This document shows, piece by piece, positions 18,608 through 26,558 of a stretch of DNA of 59,088 nt (position 1 is the first letter of the stretch; each line of letters begins with the position of its first letter). This stretch comes from CAYXRK01 sp964467615 (GTDB lineage Bacteria; Hydrogenedentota; Hydrogenedentia; Hydrogenedentales; GCA-2746185), in NCBI GenBank assembly GCA_964467615.1, contig CAYXRK010000006.1:1-59088 (forward strand), given 5' to 3'. The translations under genes and the position numbers were made by a program. A model generated the notes under the pieces. That model saw only the letters and a list, made by a program, of their open reading frames with translations. It was not told the DNA's origin and made no database searches.

Positions 18608-19857
18608 TAGCCGAAGATTTCGTTGACCCGGAGGAGGCCGGCGGCAAGCGCGTCGAGGTCGTCGGTCGTATTGTAGAACGCGCAGGAGGCGCGGGCCGTG
18701 GCGGGCAGTCCGAGCCGTTTCATGAGCGGCATGGTGCAGTGGTGGCCGGCGCGAACGGCGATGCCTTGATCGTTCAGCACTTGGCCAATGTCGTGCGGGT
18801 GGGCGCTGTCGAGCGTGAATCCGAACACGGCGACTTTTTCCGCCGCAGTGCCGACCATGTGCAGGCCGGGGACATCCGCGAGGAGGGCGGTGCCGTACTC
18901 CAGCAACGATTGTTCGTGGGCAGCGATGCGGTGCATGCCGATGGCCGAGACGTAGTCGAGCGCCGCGCCGAGCCCGATGACGCCGGCGATGTTCGGCGTG
19001 CCCGCTTCAAACTTGAATGGGAGCTTGTTGTAGGTGGTCTTGTCGAAATCGACGGCGAGGATCATGTCGCCGCCGCCGCGATAGGGCGGAATTTTTTCGA
19101 GATGACGCTCCTTGCCGTACAACACGCCGATGCCGGTGGGCGCGAAGAGTTTGTGCGGGGCAAGCGTGAGGAAGTCGCAATCGAGCGCTTGCACGTCGAT
19201 GGGCAGATGGGGACCCGCTTGGGCTGCGTCGAGCAAAACAGGAACGCCGTGACCGTGCGCAACGCGAATGATGTGCTCGACGGGGTTGATGGTGCCGAGC
19301 GCGTTCGAGACAAAGACGATGCTGGCGAATTTCGTGCGCGGAGTGAACAGGCGCTCGAAGGCGTCGAGGTCTAGTTCGCCGGCATCGGTGATCGGCGCGA
19401 CCTTGATCACGCAGCCTTTGCGCTCGCGGAGCATCTGCCAGGGGACGATGTTCGAGTGGTGCTCCATGTGCGAGAGGATGATCTCGTCGCCTTCGCCGAT
19501 AAACGCGCCGCCATATGAATTGGCGACGAGGTTGAGCGCGTCCGTGTTGCCCGAGGTGAAGACGATTTCGTGCGCGTGCTTCGCGTTGAGGAACGCGCGG
19601 ACCTTTTCGCGCGCGCCGTCGAAGGCGGCCGTGGCCTGTTCGCTGAGATAGTGGACACCACGGTGGACGTTGGCGTTCCGGCGCTCGTAGTAGTTGGATG
19701 TCGCGTCGATGACCGCGCGGGGCTTGTGGCTCGTCGCGGCGTTGTCGAGGTAGATGAGCGGCGCGCCGTTCGGCAGGACGGTGTCGAGCGCGGGAAAGTC
19801 GCGGCGAAGGGCGGCGGGGTCGAGTGGCGGCGCGATGTGAGGGGCTGATGTCGTCAT
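18607..19857 (-). CDS. sufS: Cysteine desulfurase, SufS type
   Basis: PLP enzyme that takes sulfur from cysteine for Fe-S assembly. Motifs include the N-terminal YLDNAATSHKP, the HHSNIVPW segment, the PLP lysine in LAPHKLFAPTGIGVLYG and the active-site loop AGHHCTMPLM containing the catalytic Cys. At 416 residues it is a group II (SufS/CsdA) enzyme. It is translationally coupled to sufU downstream and separated from sufD by an 89-bp spacer carrying two palindromic repeats. Confidence 0.95.
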   Translation of the reverse strand: MTTSAPHIAPPLDPAALRRDFPALDTVLPNGAPLIYLDNAATSHKPRAVIDATSNYYERRNANVHRGVHYLSEQATAAFDGAREKVRAFLNAKHAHEIVFTSGNTDALNLVANSYGGAFIGEGDEIILSHMEHHSNIVPWQMLRERKGCVIKVAPITDAGELDLDAFERLFTPRTKFASIVFVSNALGTINPVEHIIRVAHGHGVPVLLDAAQAGPHLPIDVQALDCDFLTLAPHKLFAPTGIGVLYGKERHLEKIPPYRGGGDMILAVDFDKTTYNKLPFKFEAGTPNIAGVIGLGAALDYVSAIGMHRIAAHEQSLLEYGTALLADVPGLHMVGTAAEKVAVFGFTLDSAHPHDIGQVLNDQGIAVRAGHHCTMPLMKRLGLPATARASCAFYNTTDDLDALAAGLLRVNEIFG

Positions 19858-19878
19858 ATGTTCGGCCCGCTTTCCGTT

Positions 19879-19976
19879 ATTCCCGCGCCTGCCCCTGCGA
19901 AGGCAGGGGAAGGCGGGAATCCAATTGTCGATGAGACCGATCGGCCTTATGTCTGAATTCCCGCCTTCGCGGGAAT
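19879..19976. repeat. Pair of GC-rich palindromic repeats (ATTCCCGC family)
   Basis: Two imperfect palindromes. At 19879-19920, ATTCCCGC and GGCGGGAAT flank a nested TGCCCCTGC/GGCAGGGG stem. At 19957-19976, ATTCCCGCCTTCGCGGGAAT forms a single hairpin. This is the widespread element whose translation yields PAKAGIQ. It lies between sufD and sufS, and the second palindrome is inside the sufD reading frame. Confidence 0.85.
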
Positions 19977-21299
19977 GACGGCCGTTGGGTTTGCGTACTT
20001 ATCGTAGACCAATTTGTTGAGCCAATCGCGCAGGGGCGCGATCTCGATTTGGCCGGCGACCTCCGACGCAAATCCGTAGGTCAGAATGCCGTGGGCCTTT
20101 TCCGCGCCGATTCCGCGGCTCTGGAAGTAGAAGAGCTGCTCGCGCGGGAAACCACCGATGGTCGCGCCGTGCGTGCATTTGACGTCGTCGGCGAAAATTT
20201 CGAGTTGGGGCTTCGTGTCGATTACGGCCGTGTCCGAGAGCAGAAGATTGTTGTTGAGCTGGTTGCTGTCGGTCTTTTGCGCGTGTCGATGCACGTACAC
20301 CTTGCCGGTGAAGACCGCGCTGCTTTCTCCCGCGAGAACACCCTTGTAGCCCATGCGGCTGCGGCAATTCGGCGCGTCGTGGTCGACGTAGAGCGCGTTG
20401 TCGATGAGGCGGTTTCCGTCGTTGAGGTAGAGGCCGTTCAGGCTGCACTCGCTCCCGGGGCCGGCGAAACGCACGCATAGTTCGTTACGGACAATGCGGC
20501 CGGATAGCGTAATCGCGAAGGCTTCGAACCGGGCGTCGCGATCGATGCGTACTTGCGTTGTGTCGAGATGGTAGGACGCTGAAGTCTCGCGAACTACTTT
20601 GTGGCGGATGACACGTGCGTTGGGGCCGACGTGGATCTCGGTGACGCCGTTGACCAGGTAGTCGGAGTCCGCGAGGCCGACGTACGTTTCGAGCAGGCTG
20701 CACTCGGAGGATTCGTCGAAGACAAAGAGATTGCGCGGGTACGAGGCCGCTTGCTTTGCGCCGGTCGAGAGGAACAAGCAGTGGATGGGTGCATCGAGTT
20801 TGACGCCCTTCGCGGCGTGCACGAACGCGCCGTCTTGCAGGAACGCGGCGTTGAGCTTGGTGAAGGCGCTCGAGTGGTCGATGAGTTTGTCGAGATGTTC
20901 GCGAACGGATTGCTCGTGGGAGCGCGCGGCTTCGGCCAAACTAACGATAATCAGGCCGGGAGTCTTAGGGATTTTGGATAAACGGGCGTCGAAGAACCCG
21001 TCGACGAAAACGAGTTGCGGCCAATCGGGCTCGGCATACAGGAATTGATTGACGGCGTCCTGCGCGACGGGAGTAGCGGAGGCGCCGATGTTTGAACGGA
21101 ACGGCGTATTGACGATGGGCCTAACGTCGGTAAAGCGCCAGGCTTCGTCCTTGTAGTGCGGGAACCGCGTTTCGGCGAATCCGGCCGCGCCTTTCGCGCG
21201 AATGTCGCGCAGCCACGCGGCGACGCCGTTGGCGGAGCGCATTTTGTCGAGATCGGCGGCGTAGTGGGCGCGATCGGTAGGTGAAATGATTTCAGGCAT
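19947..21299 (-). CDS. sufD: Fe-S cluster assembly protein SufD
   Basis: Subunit of the SufBCD scaffold complex. The beta-helix core and the C-terminal family signature are clear (CTHGATIGGFPREQLFYFQSR, then GILTYGFASEVAGQI). At 450 residues the length is normal. The last ~10 residues (VIPAKAGIQT) are encoded by a palindromic repeat that has entered the 3' end, so the natural C-terminus has been replaced or extended. It sits between sufC and sufS in the operon. Confidence 0.95.
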   Translation of the reverse strand: MPEIISPTDRAHYAADLDKMRSANGVAAWLRDIRAKGAAGFAETRFPHYKDEAWRFTDVRPIVNTPFRSNIGASATPVAQDAVNQFLYAEPDWPQLVFVDGFFDARLSKIPKTPGLIIVSLAEAARSHEQSVREHLDKLIDHSSAFTKLNAAFLQDGAFVHAAKGVKLDAPIHCLFLSTGAKQAASYPRNLFVFDESSECSLLETYVGLADSDYLVNGVTEIHVGPNARVIRHKVVRETSASYHLDTTQVRIDRDARFEAFAITLSGRIVRNELCVRFAGPGSECSLNGLYLNDGNRLIDNALYVDHDAPNCRSRMGYKGVLAGESSAVFTGKVYVHRHAQKTDSNQLNNNLLLSDTAVIDTKPQLEIFADDVKCTHGATIGGFPREQLFYFQSRGIGAEKAHGILTYGFASEVAGQIEIAPLRDWLNKLVYDKYANPTAVIPAKAGIQT

Positions 21300-21373
21300 A
21301 GGATGTTTTCAAATTCGCGGCGACCGGTAGAGATTCTTGCTCAGAATGACAGATGCGGGGATTTTTTGCTTCG

Positions 21374-22135
21374 TTATGCGAGGGCGGGTTCGCGCAGCCA
21401 GTCGTAACCTTTTGCTTCGAGTTCGAGGGCGAGCTCTTTGCCGCCGGACTTGACGATCCGCCCTTGATACAACACATGGACGAAATCGGGCTCGACGTAG
21501 TTGAGCAGACGCTGATAGTGCGTCACGAGCACGAACGCGCGCTCGGGATTGCGAAGTTTGTTGATGCCGTCGGAGACGATGCGCAACGCGTCGATGTCCA
21601 GCCCCGAATCGGTCTCGTCGAGGATGGCGAGCCGCGGCTCCATCACCGCCATTTGCAGGATTTCGTTTCGCTTTTTCTCGCCGCCGGAGAACCCTTCATT
21701 CACGTTTCGATCGGCGAACCTCGGATCGATATGCACCAGTTCCATCTTTTCGAGCAAATGATCTTGAAACTCGAGCGCGTCGAGTTCGGGCAGGCCGTGG
21801 CTCTTGCGGACCTCGTTGAGCGACTGCTGCAAGAAATAGGCGTTCGAAATCCCTGGAATCTCGACGGGGTACTGGAACGCCAGAAACAGGCCCAAGCGGG
21901 CGCGTTCTTCCGGCGGCATTTCGAGCAGGTCATCGTGGCCGAGAAACGACGCCGAGCCTTCGGTCACTTCGTAGTCTTGCTTCCCGGCGAGCGCCAGCGC
22001 GAGCGTGCTCTTGCCAGAGCCGTTCGGCCCCATGATCGCGTGGACCTCGCCGGCGTTCACGCTCAGGTCGATGCCTTTGAGAATTTCGTTTCCTCCGACT
22101 TCGACGTGAAGGTCTCTCACTTCCAACATGGCCAT
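21374..22135 (-). CDS. sufC: Fe-S cluster assembly ATPase SufC
   Basis: ABC-type ATPase of the SufBCD complex. Walker A is GPNGSGKSTLALALAG; the SufC-type signature is FSGGEKKRNEILQMA; Walker B is LAILDETDSGLDIDALR, followed by VTHYQRLL. The ATG at 22135 is chosen because the protein then begins MAMLEVRDLHVEVGG as in the family; AGGAG lies 11 nt upstream. An in-frame extension to 22192 would overlap sufB by 11 nt. Confidence 0.95.
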   Translation of the reverse strand: MAMLEVRDLHVEVGGNEILKGIDLSVNAGEVHAIMGPNGSGKSTLALALAGKQDYEVTEGSASFLGHDDLLEMPPEERARLGLFLAFQYPVEIPGISNAYFLQQSLNEVRKSHGLPELDALEFQDHLLEKMELVHIDPRFADRNVNEGFSGGEKKRNEILQMAVMEPRLAILDETDSGLDIDALRIVSDGINKLRNPERAFVLVTHYQRLLNYVEPDFVHVLYQGRIVKSGGKELALELEAKGYDWLREPALA

Positions 22136-22181
22136 TACGCGCAATTCTCCTGAACGGTTTCGGATCGGGGCCGGACCCGGC

Positions 22182-23672
22182 TCAACCGACACTGCCCTCG
22201 AGCGTGATGCTCAGCAATTTGGTCGCCTCGACGGCGAACTCCATCGGCAGGTGGTCGAATACTTCCTTGCAGTAACCGTTGATAATCGTCGACACGGCGT
22301 CGTCGGTCGAGAGGCCGCGGGACTGGCAATAGAACAATTGGTCTTCGCTGATCTTCGACGTCGACGCCTCGTGCTCGACTTGCGACGACGTGTTCTTCAC
22401 TTCGATGTAGGGGAACGTGTGCGCGCCGCACTGATCGCCGATCAGCAGCGAGTCGCACTGCGTATAGCTGCGGGAGTTCTCCGCCTTCGGCATGATTTTG
22501 ACGAGACCGCGATAGCTGTTCTGGCCGTGGCCCGCGGAGATGGTCTTCGAGATCACGGTGCTGCGCGTGTTCTTGCCGAAGTGGATCATCTTCGTCCCGG
22601 TGTCGGCCTGTTGGCGCTTGTTGCTGACGGCGACCGAGTAGAATTCGCCGACCGAGTTGTCGCCCATGAGTAGGCAACTTGGATACTTCCACGTGATCGC
22701 GGAGCCGGTCTCGACCTGCGTCCACGAGATGCGCGAGTTGCGGCCCGCGCATTTGCCGCGCTTGGTCACGAAGTTGTAGATACCGCCTACGCCGTTTTCG
22801 TCGCCGGCGTACCAATTCTGCACCGTTGAATAGTTGATGTTCGCGCCTTCGTGCGCGATGAGCTCGACGACCGCGGCGTGAAGTTGGTTCTCGTCGCGCC
22901 GCGGCGCAGTGCAGCCTTCGAGATAATTCACGAATGCGCCATCGTCCGCGATGATGAGCGTCCTCTCGAACTGGCCGGTCTCGCGCGCGTTGATGCGGAA
23001 GTACGTCGAGAGATCGAGCGGGCAACGCACGCCCTTGGGGATGTAGGCGAAGGAACCGTCACTGAAGACGGCCGAGTTGAGCGCTGCGAAGAAATTGTCG
23101 TTCGCGGGCACGACCGAGCCGAGATATTTGCGGACGAGCTCCGGGTGTTCCTTCACGGCCTCGCTGAACGAACAAAAGATGACACCTTGTTTGGCGAGAA
23201 TGTCCTTGTGCGTGGTGGCGACGGATACGCTGTCGAACACGGCGTCGATCGCCACCCCGGCGAGGCGCTTCTGTTCGTCGAGCGGGATGCCGAGACGTTC
23301 GAAGGTCTTGACCAATTCGGGGTCGACTTCGTCGAGGCTCTTGAACTCGGCCTTTTGCTTCGGCGCGGAGTAGTAGCGCAGCGCTTGATAGTCTATCGGC
23401 GTGTAGTTGCCGTTGAGCCAGTGCGGCTCTTCCATGGTGAGCCAATGGCGGTAGGCCTTGAGGCGCCAGTCGGTGAGCCACTCGGGCTCGTCCTTCTTCG
23501 CGGAGATTGCGCGGACGACCTCTTCATCAAGCCCAGGAGGAAACGTGTCCTGCTCGATAATCGTTTCCCAGCCGTACTTGTATTCGCGGTTGGCGATCTC
23601 CGCGGCTTCGGCGTTGCTGCGGTCGACGCGGCTGCCGACGTACTGGGAAGCAAGAATTTCTTGGTTGCTCAT
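22182..23672 (-). CDS. sufB: Fe-S cluster assembly protein SufB
   Basis: Core scaffold of SufBCD, first gene of the operon. Family signatures include FCSFSEAVKEHPELVRKYLG, the central CTAPRRDENQLHAAVVEL and the C-terminal FYCQSRGLSTDDAVSTIING. The ATG at 23672 has AAGGG 6 nt upstream and begins MSNQEILASQYVGSR. The longer in-frame start at 23729 lacks support. At 496 residues the length is typical. No SufR or IscR gene is next to it. Confidence 0.95.
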   Translation of the reverse strand: MSNQEILASQYVGSRVDRSNAEAAEIANREYKYGWETIIEQDTFPPGLDEEVVRAISAKKDEPEWLTDWRLKAYRHWLTMEEPHWLNGNYTPIDYQALRYYSAPKQKAEFKSLDEVDPELVKTFERLGIPLDEQKRLAGVAIDAVFDSVSVATTHKDILAKQGVIFCSFSEAVKEHPELVRKYLGSVVPANDNFFAALNSAVFSDGSFAYIPKGVRCPLDLSTYFRINARETGQFERTLIIADDGAFVNYLEGCTAPRRDENQLHAAVVELIAHEGANINYSTVQNWYAGDENGVGGIYNFVTKRGKCAGRNSRISWTQVETGSAITWKYPSCLLMGDNSVGEFYSVAVSNKRQQADTGTKMIHFGKNTRSTVISKTISAGHGQNSYRGLVKIMPKAENSRSYTQCDSLLIGDQCGAHTFPYIEVKNTSSQVEHEASTSKISEDQLFYCQSRGLSTDDAVSTIINGYCKEVFDHLPMEFAVEATKLLSITLEGSVG

Positions 23673-23997
23673 GAAGGCCCTTCTTTGCGGCGGTACCTTT
23701 ACTCTCGCGCGGCGGGCGCGAGTGGGCACAAACTCAAACCGCGCAAGCCTTTACAACTGGCTCCAACACGTGCGTCAGGGCTAATATTCCCGAAGAAGGA
23801 ACCTTCGTCCAGGCGGGAAACCATATCAAATCTGGATCGTTCCGCCTATGTTCTTACGTGACGCGCGCGGGGAATTCGCGGGGGCTGGTCGCACTACTCG
23901 CGCGTATCCGTTGATCCGAGTGTGCCGTTGAGTTACATGGACGCCCTTCTTATAATCTCTCGCTACTTTGTTTCCGTGGGCGCGGGAGGGGTGCATT
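23673..23997. other. 325-bp divergent intergenic region
   Basis: Holds the leader of the suf operon (leftward, no clear promoter identified) and a consensus-like promoter for the rightward ATPase gene at 23928-23956. No gene is seen. Confidence 0.6.
23928..23956 (+). promoter_or_regulatory. Sigma-70 promoter of the PilB/GspE-type ATPase gene
   Basis: TTGAGT (-35, 23928-23933) and TATAAT (-10, 23951-23956) separated by exactly 17 bp, 42 bp before the ATG at 23998. This is the best-matching promoter in the window. Confidence 0.7.
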
Positions 23998-25941
23998 ATG
24001 TCGAAGGACAGCGGAGCGGGGGAGGAACTCGTTCGGCAGGCGGTAATAACGCAAGAGGAGCTTTCCTCGGCGCGCGCGCGGGAGAAATCGTCGGGGACGC
24101 CGTGGTACCGGCAGCTCCTGCAAACGGGGAAGATCGATTTCGGATCGCTGAACGACGTCCTGAACTACGAGTTTCACAGCAAGTCCTCGCGCGAATCGCA
24201 CATGAGCCTCGGCGAAGCGCTGCTGGAGACGAACGCGATCACCGAGGAGCACCTCAAGGAGGCCCTCGAAGAGCAGAAGCGGAACGGAAAGCTGCTCGGT
24301 ACGGTCTTGCTCGATAATAGGTTCGTGACCCGCGAGTCGATCGCGCAAGCGCTGAGCGTGCAGTACGGCATGCCGTACGCGGAGCTTTCCAAGACACGCA
24401 GCGACCGCGAGGCGCTCGACGCGGTACCGGAGAGCATGGCGAAACAAAAAGAGTTCATTCCGGTGCGCATCGAGGGCGACCAGCTTACAGTCCTTATATC
24501 GGGTCCTCAGTCGCCGGAGCGGATGAAACAGATCGGCATCGTGCTGGGGATGCGAATTCAGCCGACGATTACGGCGGTCGCGGACATGGCGGCTGAAATC
24601 CAAAAACGCTATCAGGGCGGGCTCGTCGCGCAGGTCACACCCGCCGCGGCGCCGTCGACTCAACCGAAAACCAAAGCGGCCAAGAAGTCCGATCCGGCGC
24701 AAGCCAAAACTGAAACGAACAAGGTGGAAACCAAGACCATGAGCGAAGTCACCGTAAAAGAGGCCAGCCGCTTTGATGATATTGCGCGCGAAGCGCAGGG
24801 CGTGCCGGTCATAAAGTTGGTGCAGACGATCATCGAAGGGGCCGTAAACTCGGGCGCGACGGACGTGCACCTCGATCCCGCCGAGCCGGAGATGCGCGTG
24901 CGCTACCGCATTGACGGCGTGTTGCACGACATCATGAGCATCCCGCGGGACATCGAGGGCGCCGTGGTCTCGCGCGTGAAAATCCTCTCCGACGTCGACA
25001 TCACCGAAACGCGGCACCCGCAAGACGGCCACTTCGGCATGGGTATCGGAGAGCGGGAATTCGACATTCGTGTTGCCACATTACCGACGTTTCTTGGCGA
25101 GCGCGTGGTGTTGAGGTTGCTCGATCAGTCGTCCGTGCTGTCCGGCGTGGCGGACCTGGGGCTCGAATCCGATGACGAAAAGGCGCTGATCCAGGTCATC
25201 GAACAGCCCTACGGAATGATTCTCGTAACGGGGCCGACGGGAAGCGGCAAGACGACCACGCTGTACTCGTGCCTAAACCAAAAAAACGTGATGACGGACA
25301 GCATCGTCACCCTGGAAGACCCCGTCGAGTATCAATTGTCCGGGATCAACCAAGTCCAGATCGACGCGGACATCGATCTTACGTTCGCGAATGTGCTGCG
25401 CGCGGCGTTGCGGCAGGACATCGACGTGTTGCTCGTCGGCGAAATTCGCGACGCGGACACCGCCCGCACGGCGATCCGCGCGGCGATGACGGGCCACTTG
25501 GTGTTCAGTACGCTACACACGAACGACTCGATTGAAGCGATCAGCACGTTGCGCAACATGGACATTCCCTCGTACTTAATCGCGAGCGCGCTAACGGCGG
25601 TGGTGGCGCAGCGGCTTGTCCGCAAGATATGCCCGGAATGCAAGACCCATTTTGTACCGCCAAAGACGGCCTTAAAATCGATTGGACTGCCGGAAACCAC
25701 CAAGCGCCTCTATCGTGGCAAAGGGTGCGACGCGTGTTATGGAACAGGCGTCAAGGGACGGACAGGGGTATTCGAGGTCCTGGAGATCAATTCCGAGGTC
25801 CGGACCCTGATCACGGCGGACGCATCGCCGGAGAAAATCGCCAGGGCCGCCAAGCTAAAAACGATTGCTGATCGTTGCCGTCATAAAGTAAAAAACGGGG
25901 AAGTCGATCCCGAAGAATATCTGCGCGTGGTGCGGCTATAG
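23998..25941 (+). CDS. Type IV pilus assembly/type II secretion ATPase (PilB/GspE family)
   Basis: A 647-residue hexameric motor ATPase. Residues ~5-60 look like a diverged MshEN-type repeat, and ~65-200 are a clear MshEN domain. A linker rich in Lys/Ala/Pro/Thr (~210-245) leads to the ATPase core. Walker A is GPTGSGKTTT (~412), followed by the Asp-box region LEDPVEYQ, Walker B LLVGEIRDADTA and the His box STLHTNDSI. The zinc tetracysteine is CPEC...CDACYGTG. Start ATG 23998 has GGGAGGGG upstream. It is a lone gene here: no pilC/gspF, pilT or pilin is adjacent. Confidence 0.93.
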   Translation: MSKDSGAGEELVRQAVITQEELSSARAREKSSGTPWYRQLLQTGKIDFGSLNDVLNYEFHSKSSRESHMSLGEALLETNAITEEHLKEALEEQKRNGKLLGTVLLDNRFVTRESIAQALSVQYGMPYAELSKTRSDREALDAVPESMAKQKEFIPVRIEGDQLTVLISGPQSPERMKQIGIVLGMRIQPTITAVADMAAEIQKRYQGGLVAQVTPAAAPSTQPKTKAAKKSDPAQAKTETNKVETKTMSEVTVKEASRFDDIAREAQGVPVIKLVQTIIEGAVNSGATDVHLDPAEPEMRVRYRIDGVLHDIMSIPRDIEGAVVSRVKILSDVDITETRHPQDGHFGMGIGEREFDIRVATLPTFLGERVVLRLLDQSSVLSGVADLGLESDDEKALIQVIEQPYGMILVTGPTGSGKTTTLYSCLNQKNVMTDSIVTLEDPVEYQLSGINQVQIDADIDLTFANVLRAALRQDIDVLLVGEIRDADTARTAIRAAMTGHLVFSTLHTNDSIEAISTLRNMDIPSYLIASALTAVVAQRLVRKICPECKTHFVPPKTALKSIGLPETTKRLYRGKGCDACYGTGVKGRTGVFEVLEINSEVRTLITADASPEKIARAAKLKTIADRCRHKVKNGEVDPEEYLRVVRL

Positions 25942-26024
25942 CCATTTCAGACAACGGTAGGCCGGACGGTGGATAACTTGTTAATAACATGTATCCAGTC
26001 GAACGAATCTATAAATTCGCTACT

Positions 26025-26040
26025 TGTTCCACGCGGAACG
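26025..26040. promoter_or_regulatory. parS-like ParB binding site 1
   Basis: TGTTCCACGCGGAACG, close to the bacterial parS consensus TGTTTCACGTGAAACA. GTTCC and GGAAC arms flank an ACGC centre, giving one asymmetric position. It lies inside the candidate oriC. A perfect version of the same palindrome is at 58992-59005. Confidence 0.6.
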
Positions 26041-26416
26041 TAATCAAGGGAATTCGCCTTTTGCAAAGGCGGTGGGCTGCGTGGAATAAATTGTGAGATT
26101 CTCTGTAAGTTCTTTATTTATAAGTTGTTATAGTGTAGTGAATACGTTGATAAGTCCAATTCGTGGAGAGGTCGATCTGTGTTCCATTTTGGTGTTGCTT
26201 TCACTGTTCCGACCATCGTGGAACAGCGGAACATCAAAGGGATGGTGTGAGTATTATTCTGTTGGGTTGGCTCACCACCAGGGAGTGTAGTTCTCGTTAG
26301 TTTCGTGTTAGGGGTTTTGGGATCGGTGTGGATTATTCGATTTTAATCCACTCGAACTGTTCCAGGTTTTTAAAGACATGTGCGTTCGTGGTTCTAAAAG
26401 TGGATAAGGGAAGCTT

Positions 26417-26445
26417 TTATCAACAGCCCCGAAAGACGCTACAAT
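26417..26445 (+). promoter_or_regulatory. Possible dnaN promoter overlapped by a DnaA-box-like site
   Basis: TTATCA at 26417-26422 and TACAAT at 26440-26445, 17 bp apart, 113 bp before the dnaN ATG. The -35 falls within the DnaA-box-like TTATCAACA (26417-26425), so DnaA binding would be expected to affect transcription. The -35 match is weak. Confidence 0.4.
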
Positions 26446-26558
26446 AAGGCCGCGCTTGGAGTTAGGGGGTTCTCCACGAATTAACCGTGCCTACTACTAT
26501 GACTACTTAATTTGAAGTTAAAAACTAATCAATTACTAACCGCTCGGGGGAAGCACCA

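Larger units (their letters stand above)
25942..26558. other. Candidate chromosomal replication origin (oriC)
   Basis: A 617-bp gene-free, markedly AT-richer spacer ending at dnaN. It holds five 9-mers one mismatch or so from the DnaA box TTATNCACA: 25969-25977, 26327-26335, 26344-26352, 26399-26407 and 26417-26425. The pair at 26327/26344 forms an inverted repeat (GTGGATTA, 8-nt gap, TAATCCAC). An AT-rich run at about 26088-26150 could be the unwinding element. A parS-like palindrome is at 26025-26040. dnaA is not in the window, so the assignment rests on these motifs and on the dnaN neighbour. Confidence 0.65.
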
